Of a DNA stretch of 5,531 nt, positions 1 to 5,263 are shown piece by piece. The translations under genes and the position numbers were made by a program. Location of the stretch: positions 1 to 5,531 of the forward strand of contig SXIZ01000222.1 in the NCBI GenBank assembly GCA_005779525.1. The letters are read 5' to 3'. Position 1 is the first letter of the stretch. Each line of letters opens with the position of its first letter. The notes under the pieces were generated by a model. That model saw only the letters and a program-made list of their open reading frames with translations. It made no database searches and had not been told where the DNA came from. Source of the stretch: Methylococcaceae bacterium. Its GTDB lineage: Bacteria; Pseudomonadota; Gammaproteobacteria; Methylococcales; Methylomonadaceae.

Positions 1-1275
1 GTTGAACAGCAAGAGGTTTTCATACAACTCGTTAAAGATCAAAAAATAGAAAATGCAACCGAGCTGTTGCTTGCAAAAATCCGCGATTTGCAAAATAACT
101 ATCTCCAAGCCACCAGAGCGATGATTGATTACCAAGAAGAGCTTATGAAAAAAACGGGGAACGATACCGATAAACTGGTAACCACCTCAATCACCATAAT
201 GGTCTCTATCTCCATAGCAACGTTTATCTTAGGTATATTTGCGAGCTTTATTATCATTCGCACGCTAATGCGCCAATTAGGAGGCGAACCGGCTTATGCC
301 GCAGCCGTAGTGAATGACATTGCTGCAGGTGACTTGTCTGTCGAAGTGCAACTTGCAGACAATGACACCAGTAGTCTACTCTATACTCTAAAACATATGG
401 CGTCTCAACTTAGCTCCGTCGTTGCAGGCGTACGTTCAGGGGCGGATAATTTAGCCAGTGCCTCGCAGGAAATTAGCGCTACTGCCCAAAGTTTAAGCCA
501 ATCAACGATGGAACAGTCCACCAGTGTCGAAGAAACCAGTACTTCCGTAGAACAATTAAACGCTTCCGTACAACAAAATGCGGAGAACGCTAAAGTCACC
601 AATAGCATGGCCACACTGTCCGCCAAAGATGCAGATACCGGCGGCGATGCCGTTAAACGCACGGTGGTAGCAATGAAAGAAATTGCCAGCAAAATTGGCT
701 TAATTGAAGATATTGCCTATAAAACCAACCTACTGTCCTTAAATGCAGCCATCGAAGCTGCACGGGCCGGAGAACATGGCAAAGGCTTTACCGTGGTTGC
801 CAGCGAAGTGCGCAAACTCGCCGAAAACAGTCGAGCTACGGCGCAAGAAATCAATAAACTTGCTACCAATAGCGTGCATATCGCAGAAGAAGCTGGACAC
901 CTTTTAGAACAAGTGGTCCCCAGCATTAAGAAAACCGCTGATTTAGTCGAAGAAATTACCGCCGCCTCCAGCGAACAGGCGCACGGCATTAATCAAATCA
1001 ATACCGCTATGGATCAATTGGACAAAGCGACACAGCAAAATGCCTCCATGTCCGAAGAGCTGGCCGCCACCGCAGAAGAAATGAGCGGTCAAGCCGAACA
1101 ACTGAAAGCTGCCGTGGCATTTTTTAAAGTTGAAGGCACAACGACGCAAACCACAAACTTTAGAACCGAAACGCCGCAACGCACTAGTCGTCCAACGCGT
1201 GCGCCCGCCACCACAACCAGCCAACGCAAAAGTTTTCCCACGAATGCCAAGCTACAAGATTTTGAAAAATTTTAA
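1..1275 (+). CDS. Methyl-accepting chemotaxis protein, 5' end missing
   Basis: This inner-membrane chemoreceptor would pass ligand signals to CheA/CheW and so to the flagellar motor or pili. The frame is open from base 1 and gives 424 codons, so the true start lies upstream. Visible codons 1-60 look like the last helix of a periplasmic four-helix-bundle sensor. A membrane segment spans about 63-86. A HAMP domain (about 87-140) begins with an R-LGGEP motif and contains IAAGDL. The coiled-coil signalling domain runs to about 378. Its highly conserved hairpin tip is at about 236-267 (IAYKTNLLSLNAAIEAARAG), with Glu/Gln-rich methylation helices on both sides. By hand alignment with E. coli Tsr, each arm is one heptad shorter. 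A T/P/R-rich linker of about 40 residues leads to the terminal pentapeptide DFEKF, a possible CheR/CheB docking site. The ligand cannot be predicted because most of the sensor is missing. The family call is near certain. Confidence 0.97.
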   Translation, partial: VEQQEVFIQLVKDQKIENATELLLAKIRDLQNNYLQATRAMIDYQEELMKKTGNDTDKLVTTSITIMVSISIATFILGIFASFIIIRTLMRQLGGEPAYAAAVVNDIAAGDLSVEVQLADNDTSSLLYTLKHMASQLSSVVAGVRSGADNLASASQEISATAQSLSQSTMEQSTSVEETSTSVEQLNASVQQNAENAKVTNSMATLSAKDADTGGDAVKRTVVAMKEIASKIGLIEDIAYKTNLLSLNAAIEAARAGEHGKGFTVVASEVRKLAENSRATAQEINKLATNSVHIAEEAGHLLEQVVPSIKKTADLVEEITAASSEQAHGINQINTAMDQLDKATQQNASMSEELAATAEEMSGQAEQLKAAVAFFKVEGTTTQTTNFRTETPQRTSRPTRAPATTTSQRKSFPTNAKLQDFEKF

Positions 1276-1279
1276 CCCG

Positions 1280-1347
1280 GATCAGACCGCCATGTTCAGG
1301 GTTGCAGAGCTATCTACCCATGGCTCTGCAGGCATTAATCTCTGATC
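1280..1347. repeat. Nested inverted repeat in the spacer after the chemoreceptor gene
   Basis: The outer arms GATCAGA (1280-1286) and TCTGATC (1341-1347) are perfect complements. Inside them, TGCAGAGC (1303-1310) and GCTCTGCA (1323-1330) form a perfect 8-bp stem. As RNA this stem extends through a U-G and two A-U pairs to 11 bp around the six-base loop CTACCC. No T-run follows, so it is not a classical rho-independent terminator. It could be a REP-like dispersed repeat or a 3'-end stabilising hairpin for the chemoreceptor mRNA. It lies entirely between the two genes. The structure is certain; the role is a guess. Confidence 0.55.
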
Positions 1348-1369
1348 GATCACTCTAAAACACCCAGGC

Positions 1370-1978
1370 ATGCCTAACTCTGAAGTTCACCAGTCTATAG
1401 CAACAGCCCTTTCAACTCAGGGCTGGTGCGTAATAGAGAATTATTTTCCAGCCCCCCTCATCGAACACTTAGCCGCTGAAGTTCTTGCATTGCATAAACA
1501 TCAAGCGCTGCGTCCAGCAGGGATAGGACGCGGGCAGCAATTGCAACAAGACCGCAACATCCGTCAAGACTGCATTCATTGGTTAGATGGCAGCAGCCTG
1601 GCACAGCAACAGTATTTAACAGCGATGACTACGCTTAAACACGCACTCAATCAAGAGTTATACCTAGGCTTAGATGAGCTCGAAGCTCATTTTGCAATCT
1701 ATGCACCGGGCGCTTTTTATCAAAAACACCTAGATAGTTTTCAAGGCGCTGCCAATCGCATTCTTTCAGTCGTCAGTTACTTAAACCTAGACTGGCCAGA
1801 GGATGCGGGCGGCAACTTAAGCATTTACGCACAAGACGAAGTGCTCACCCAGGTCAAACCCGAGGCTGGCAAGCTAGTGGTCTTTTTAAGCGAAGAAATC
1901 CCGCATGCGGTTCAGCCTGCAACACTGCAACGTCTGAGTATTGCCGGGTGGTTTAGGCGCCGCAGTAACGGCTTGTAG
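1370..1978 (+). CDS. 2-oxoglutarate/Fe(II)-dependent dioxygenase, prolyl-hydroxylase type
   Basis: This 202-residue soluble protein would use O2 and 2-oxoglutarate to hydroxylate a substrate, releasing succinate and CO2. The double-stranded beta-helix core occupies about 106-196. Iron ligands are His120 and Asp122 (KHLDSF) and His179 (IPHAVQPA). Arg188, nine residues after His179, should bind 2-oxoglutarate; human PHD2 has the same spacing (His374/Arg383). Tyr137 in SYLNLDW matches PHD2 Tyr329, and Tyr111 probably matches Tyr303. The N-terminal part carries AGIGRG (50-55) and an IRQD..HWLD stretch like the IRGDKITWI region of PHD2. Pseudomonas has a related enzyme (PPHD) that hydroxylates a proline of EF-Tu; the same substrate is plausible here but unproven. 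The ATG at 1370 is the only sensible start, since an in-frame stop lies at 1343-1345; the upstream AGG is a weak ribosome site. The gene follows the chemoreceptor by 94 bases with no evident functional link. Confidence 0.9.
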   Translation: MPNSEVHQSIATALSTQGWCVIENYFPAPLIEHLAAEVLALHKHQALRPAGIGRGQQLQQDRNIRQDCIHWLDGSSLAQQQYLTAMTTLKHALNQELYLGLDELEAHFAIYAPGAFYQKHLDSFQGAANRILSVVSYLNLDWPEDAGGNLSIYAQDEVLTQVKPEAGKLVVFLSEEIPHAVQPATLQRLSIAGWFRRRSNGL

Positions 1979-1995
1979 ACTGTTCACTGCAGATG

Positions 1996-2027
1996 TAAGC
2001 ATGGAAACCCAATAAACCGCACGCTTA
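1996..2027. terminator. Weak hairpin between convergent genes
   Basis: TAAGCATG (1996-2003) faces CACGCTTA (2020-2027) in the 58-base gap between the converging dioxygenase and gor genes. In the minus-strand transcript all eight pairs form, one of them a G-U. In the plus-strand transcript one pair is an A-C mismatch. The structure therefore favours the gor transcript. The 16-base loop is long and no U-tract follows, so termination activity is uncertain. Confidence 0.3.
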
Positions 2028-2036
2028 AGTTATCCA

Positions 2037-3392
2037 TTATGATCTTATTGGCGTTCGCATAGTGACAAACTCCTCCGCAATCGTCGGGTGTATACCTATC
2101 GTGGAATCAAACACCGCCTTGGTCGCTCCAGCACGGATGGCGATCGCCATGCCTTGGATGATTTCACCTGCATCATTCCCCACCATATGCGCACCTACCA
2201 CCCGATCATTTTCTTGATTAACCACTAACTTCAACAGCGTCTTTTCATCGCTGCCGGAAAAAGCGTATTTCATGGAAGTGAACACTGATTGATACACCGC
2301 TATCTGTTGAAAGCGTTTGCGTGCTTCACTTTCGCTTAAACCCACCGTCGCTATGTTGGGCTGACTAAACACCGCAGTTGGAATATTCTCATAATCAACG
2401 GTTTTGGGCGTGTCGCTATAACATTGGCTGACAAACGCCATCGCCTCGGCCGTGGCGACGGGAGTCAGATTAAAGCGATTAGCGACATCGCCCAGTGCAT
2501 AGATGGACTCGATATTGGTCTGGTAATGCTGATCAATTTTAATTGAGCCATTGCTATGCAGCGCGATACCTAATGCGTCTATGCCTAAGCCTTCAATGTT
2601 AGCGTGGCGTCCCGTGGCATACAGAATCAAATCCGCCTCAAAGCGCTCATTCTTATCAGTGAGGGCCGTATAACCCTGGGCGGTTTTTTCGATTTGAATA
2701 ATTTGGCTATTCAAATGAATATCCAAACCTTTTTTACGCATTTCTTGGGTTGCGAAATCCCGAAGATCGTCATCAAAACCGCGTAACAGCTTTTCACCCC
2801 GATAACACAAGGTTGTTTCCACGCCTAAGCCCTGCATAATCCCGGCAAACTCCACAGCAATATAGCCGCCACCCACGATTAACAAGCGTTGCGGCAAGCT
2901 TTGCAGGGCAAACATCGCATCAGACGTGGCAACAAACTCTTTACCGGGAATATCCGGGACGCTTGACCGCGATCCGGTGGCGATTAAAATCCGTTGACAG
3001 CGGTAAGACTGATCTCCGAATTTGACGGTTTGCGCTCCAGTAATCTGTGCCTGCCCATGCATGACCGTAACCCCAGAACCCTGTAACAAATCAGCATATA
3101 CGTTTTGTAAACGCTGGATTTCGCTATTTTTATTCGCGAGTAAATTATTCCAATCGAAAACTGGCGGCGCAATATCCCAGCCAAACCCTTTGGCAGTCTG
3201 AAAATCACTGCTAAATTGCGAGGCATACACCAATAACTTTTTAGGTACACAGCCGACATTGACACAGGTCCCCCCTAAATGGCGGTTTTCTGCAATCGCC
3301 ACCTTAACCCCTGCAGCCGCTGCCATTCTCGCTGCTCGCACACCGCCCGAACCCGCACCAATAACGAACAAATCGTAGTCGAAATTAGTCAT
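2037..3392 (-). CDS. gor: Glutathione-disulfide reductase
   Basis: This cytoplasmic homodimeric flavoenzyme reduces glutathione disulfide with NADPH. It has 451 residues (E. coli Gor has 450). The FAD-binding GAGSGG lies at 12-17, and the redox-active pair Cys43/Cys48 sits in GGTCVNVGCVPKK. The NADPH fold GGGYIAVEFAG (174-184) has the NADP-type GxGxxA form, and Arg198 and Arg204 match the E. coli residues that bind the 2'-phosphate, at the same numbers. GD at 301-302 contacts FAD. The C-terminal HPTIAEE supplies catalytic His435 and Glu440. Arg22 aligns with human glutathione-binding Arg37, but the position of human Arg347 is Met318, so disulfide recognition may differ in detail. A strong GGAGG (complement of 3400-3404), seven bases before the ATG, fixes the start. 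It follows the peroxiredoxin gene by 91 bases on the same strand and is probably cotranscribed with it. OxyR also controls gor in E. coli. Confidence 0.96.
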   Translation of the reverse strand: MTNFDYDLFVIGAGSGGVRAARMAAAAGVKVAIAENRHLGGTCVNVGCVPKKLLVYASQFSSDFQTAKGFGWDIAPPVFDWNNLLANKNSEIQRLQNVYADLLQGSGVTVMHGQAQITGAQTVKFGDQSYRCQRILIATGSRSSVPDIPGKEFVATSDAMFALQSLPQRLLIVGGGYIAVEFAGIMQGLGVETTLCYRGEKLLRGFDDDLRDFATQEMRKKGLDIHLNSQIIQIEKTAQGYTALTDKNERFEADLILYATGRHANIEGLGIDALGIALHSNGSIKIDQHYQTNIESIYALGDVANRFNLTPVATAEAMAFVSQCYSDTPKTVDYENIPTAVFSQPNIATVGLSESEARKRFQQIAVYQSVFTSMKYAFSGSDEKTLLKLVVNQENDRVVGAHMVGNDAGEIIQGMAIAIRAGATKAVFDSTIGIHPTIAEEFVTMRTPIRS

Positions 3393-3418
3393 AACCTTTC
3401 CTCCAATTAACTCAAAAC

Positions 3419-3438
3419 CGGACGACTTATGCCGTCCG
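3419..3438 (-). promoter_or_regulatory. Hairpin between the peroxiredoxin and gor genes
   Basis: CGGACG (3419-3424) and CGTCCG (3433-3438) are perfect complements. In the minus-strand transcript a further G-U pair gives a 7-bp stem with a six-base loop, followed by G and then UUUU. It lies in the 91-base spacer, about 15 bases before the gor ribosome site. The short stem and U-tract could act as a leaky terminator that lowers gor relative to the peroxiredoxin, or as an mRNA processing or stability element. The role is inferred. Confidence 0.4.
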
Positions 3439-3483
3439 AAATACGTCTAACTACTCAATAAAACCAAAATGACGGTGTACTCG

Positions 3484-4011
3484 TTAGCGGCTTTTTAAAT
3501 ATTCAAGCATAGTATCCGCCCCACTGACGCCGAAGGGATCTTCAGGATGATTATCTGCGATACCGGGCTCACTGAATAACTGCACGATTTGACCGTTATC
3601 CACCAACATCGAATAGCGCCATGATCGCTGACCAAAACCCAAGTTTTCTTTCTTAACCAACATCCCCATGCCTCGAGTGAAGTCACCATTGCCATCCGGC
3701 AACATTTTTACGTTTTGAATGTCAAGATGTTTGCCCCATTGAAACATCGTAAAGGCATCGTTAACGCTTAAACAGTAGATTTCATCTACGCCTTGCGCAA
3801 TGATCTCCTGATATTTGGCATCGTAACCAGGTAAGTGCGTACTTGAACAGGTGGGCGTGAACGCACCCGGAAGCGCGACCACGACCACTTTACGGCCTTT
3901 GAAAATATCGTCACTGCTGACATCCTGCCAACGGAACGGGTTGCTGCCACCGATGCTTTCATCACGTACACGGGTTTTAAAAATAATATTGGGAACAGTC
4001 GTGCTAGTCAT
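3484..4011 (-). CDS. Prx5-family (type II) peroxiredoxin
   Basis: This 175-residue thiol peroxidase should reduce H2O2 and alkyl hydroperoxides in the cytoplasm. The peroxidatic motif PGAFTPTC covers 48-55, with Cys55 as the attacking cysteine and Thr52 beside it; Arg132 in RSWRYSML completes the active site. Cys80 (IYCLSVND) lies 25 residues after Cys55, the spacing of Cys47/Cys72 in human PRDX5 and Cys51/Cys76 in poplar type II enzymes. The C-terminal resolving cysteine of human PRDX5 is absent, so resolution probably depends on glutathione, glutaredoxin or thioredoxin. The protein ends where Haemophilus-type Prx-Grx hybrids continue into a glutaredoxin domain; none is fused here. GGAG (complement of 4019-4022), seven bases before the ATG, supports the start. 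The gene is divergent from oxyR and leads into gor, which points to a glutathione-fuelled peroxide defence unit induced by OxyR. Confidence 0.95.
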   Translation of the reverse strand: MTSTTVPNIIFKTRVRDESIGGSNPFRWQDVSSDDIFKGRKVVVVALPGAFTPTCSSTHLPGYDAKYQEIIAQGVDEIYCLSVNDAFTMFQWGKHLDIQNVKMLPDGNGDFTRGMGMLVKKENLGFGQRSWRYSMLVDNGQIVQLFSEPGIADNHPEDPFGVSGADTMLEYLKSR

Positions 4012-4106
4012 GGTATTTCTCCAGGTAATATGTCGTTTAAGCTGATGCGAACTGCATTTAGCAGAACCACCTTAATACTGGAAACGTTTGCTTTCAGTAC
4101 GGTAGT

Positions 4107-4135
4107 AGTCTATCGACAAAAATAATTTTATAAAA
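4107..4135 (-). promoter_or_regulatory. Possible activator-dependent promoter for prx-gor
   Basis: On the minus strand TAGACT (4112-4107) matches the -10 consensus at four of six bases, and TTTTAT (4135-4130) is a poor -35 at 17-base spacing. The -35 abuts the OxyR operator, the usual arrangement where OxyR contacts RNA polymerase at a weak promoter. Transcription would begin near 4100, giving a leader of about 90 bases. The AT-rich sequence allows other choices. Confidence 0.3.
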
Positions 4136-4172
4136 ATCGATTGTTTTTATAATTACAATAGATAAAAACTAT
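4136..4172. promoter_or_regulatory. OxyR operator, full 37-bp form
   Basis: The E. coli OxyR consensus is two copies of ATAGnTnnnAnCTAT separated by seven bases. The right copy, ATAGATAAAAACTAT (4158-4172), matches every specified base. The left copy, ATCGATTGTTTTTAT (4136-4150), matches seven of ten and sits at exactly the predicted seven-base spacing. The site covers the proposed oxyR -10 box and the expected start of transcription, which suggests autorepression. Its left end faces the divergent peroxiredoxin gene, which it could activate. Confidence 0.82.
4148..4153 (+). promoter_or_regulatory. Probable -10 box of the oxyR promoter
   Basis: A perfect TATAAT lies 30 bases before the oxyR ATG. 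The -35 is poor (TTTTAT at 4126-4131, 16-base spacing). The initiation point would fall near 4160, inside the OxyR operator. No clear Shine-Dalgarno sequence is visible in the short leader before ATG 4184. The surrounding DNA is very AT-rich, so chance matches are possible. Confidence 0.5.
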
Positions 4173-4183
4173 TAATATTACCT

Positions 4184-5059
4184 ATGAACCTAAGAGACTT
4201 ACATTATTTAGTGGCGGTCGCCGACTTACACAGCTTTGTTCAGGCGGCCGAACGCTGCTGTATCAGCCAACCGACCTTAAGCATGCAAATCAAGAAATTG
4301 GAAGAGGAATTAGGCGTACAACTGTTCGAGCGGACCAATAAAGTGGTGATTTCCACCGCAGTCGGTGAGGACATCATTGCAGCAGCCAGACGGATAGTGC
4401 AGGAAACAGAGAGCATCAAACAAATCGCTAAAACAGCAAAAGACCCTTACTCCGGTAATCTGCGACTAGGCGCAATCCCCACCCTATCGACTTACATTTT
4501 CGCGCCGCTCGTACCGTTGATTAAAGCTCAGTTACCACGCATTCGTTTAATTTTGATAGAGGAAAAAACCGACCAATTACTGCAACAATTAAAACAAGGG
4601 ACGCTAGATATTGCGCTATTGGCATTGCCTATTGCGGATGACTTTTTGGAATCTTGTCACCTATTCGATGATCCCTTTTTTCTAGCGGTAGCGGAGGACC
4701 ATGAATTTGCGGCAAAGACCAGTGTCGATTTAGCAGAGTTATACGGGCACGCCTTACTACTCCTGGACGAAGGGCATTGCTTACGCGGGCAAGCGTTATC
4801 GGTGTGCCAAATCAGCGGCGCTCAAGAACAACAGGATTTAAGAGCCACTGGCCTAGAGACCTTACGACAGATGGTACACGCGGGTACCGGAATGACTTTT
4901 ATCCCTAAAATTGCCAAACGTTCCAACGACGGTATTTGTTATATTCCGTTTACCGCCCCCGCCCCTCAGCGCTCCATCGGTTTGGTTTGGCGTAAAACCA
5001 GTGCACGGCAGAAATTGTTTAGCGAGCTATCAGTGCTGATTTCCAGTTTGGTTATTTAA
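4184..5059 (+). CDS. oxyR: OxyR, LysR-family hydrogen peroxide sensor and regulator
   Basis: This cytoplasmic tetrameric DNA-binding protein is oxidised by H2O2 and activates antioxidant genes. It has 291 residues; E. coli OxyR has 305, and the C-terminal tail is shorter here. The winged helix-turn-helix covers about 1-60 (MNLRDLHYLV start, recognition region CISQPTLSMQIKKLE). The sensor domain follows from about 90. The redox pair is present and falls at the E. coli numbers: Cys199 in DEGHCLR and Cys208 in ALSVC. Thr100 (IPT) and His198 beside the peroxidatic cysteine are also kept. The segment TGLETLRQMVHAGTGMTFIP (222-241) closely follows E. coli. These points separate OxyR from other LysR members. 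The gene diverges from prx-gor across 172 bases holding an OxyR operator that overlaps its own promoter, so it is probably autoregulated. The start matches E. coli in register, although no good ribosome site precedes it. Confidence 0.96.
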   Translation: MNLRDLHYLVAVADLHSFVQAAERCCISQPTLSMQIKKLEEELGVQLFERTNKVVISTAVGEDIIAAARRIVQETESIKQIAKTAKDPYSGNLRLGAIPTLSTYIFAPLVPLIKAQLPRIRLILIEEKTDQLLQQLKQGTLDIALLALPIADDFLESCHLFDDPFFLAVAEDHEFAAKTSVDLAELYGHALLLLDEGHCLRGQALSVCQISGAQEQQDLRATGLETLRQMVHAGTGMTFIPKIAKRSNDGICYIPFTAPAPQRSIGLVWRKTSARQKLFSELSVLISSLVI

Positions 5060-5076
5060 AACATTAAGCTTAGAAA

Positions 5077-5104
5077 GAGCGATCGAGACGTATAAATTTC
5101 GCTC
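5077..5104 (+). terminator. Weak hairpin after oxyR
   Basis: GAGCGA (5077-5082) pairs with TCGCTC (5099-5104) around a 16-base loop, 17 bases after the oxyR stop codon. The following sequence, GTAAGATTTTGTG, holds only a short displaced T-run. Possibly a weak terminator; the long loop argues against an efficient one. Confidence 0.3.
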
Positions 5105-5151
5105 GTAAGATTTTGTGTCTATCACCGCTACATTGGCTATTGCATAATTAT

Positions 5152-5178
5152 TGCAGCGGGGTTGCAAACCCCGCCGCG
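5152..5178. repeat. GC-rich hairpin, REP-like
   Basis: GCGGGGTT (5156-5163) and AACCCCGC (5167-5174) are perfect complements around a three-base loop. After one A-C mismatch, the stem continues with further pairs to 5152/5178. It is the most stable hairpin in the window and stands out from its AT-rich surroundings. No T-run follows. It resembles the extragenic palindromes often found between convergent genes in gammaproteobacteria; copies elsewhere cannot be checked from this window. Confidence 0.5.
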
Positions 5179-5211
5179 CTCAGAGTATTAGCTGTATGGA
5201 AACACCGCAAT

Positions 5212-5236
5212 GTCGGGCATAAAAAGCATGCCCGAC
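5212..5236. repeat. Second palindrome, REP-like
   Basis: GTCGGGCAT (5212-5220) and ATGCCCGAC (5228-5236) are perfect 9-bp complements around a seven-base loop. CTACCC follows. The layout (GTCGGGC arm, GCCCGAC arm, then CTACC) recalls dispersed extragenic palindromes in many gammaproteobacteria, recognised from memory. It lies 27 bases beyond the stop of the minus-strand tail gene and may also shape that gene's mRNA end. Confidence 0.5.
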
Positions 5237-5263
5237 CTACCCGGCTCAGGAATATACCCTCAG

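Noticed and set aside
67..69. TTG as the start of the chemoreceptor
   Set aside because: The same frame is open to base 1 and encodes more of the sensor helix, so the gene is cut by the window edge.
405..1224. Minus-strand open frames of 90-95 codons opposite the chemoreceptor
   Set aside because: They are Ser/Ala/Leu-rich antisense reflections of the repetitive coiled-coil coding sequence.
1130..1345. Plus-strand 71-codon open frame overlapping the chemoreceptor end
   Set aside because: Most of it is an alternative frame of the receptor's T/P/R-rich linker, and the rest runs into the inverted repeat. There is no ribosome site and no recognisable content.
4076..4099. Imperfect palindrome TACTG...CAGTA in the prx leader
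   Set aside because: Only five outer pairs match, and the inner AAACGTTT palindrome is off-centre. Not distinguishable from chance.
4110..4125. Extra CTAT/ATCG elements as a third OxyR half-site
   Set aside because: They lie 24-26 bases from the left element of the main operator and are out of the 11-base register required for OxyR contacts.
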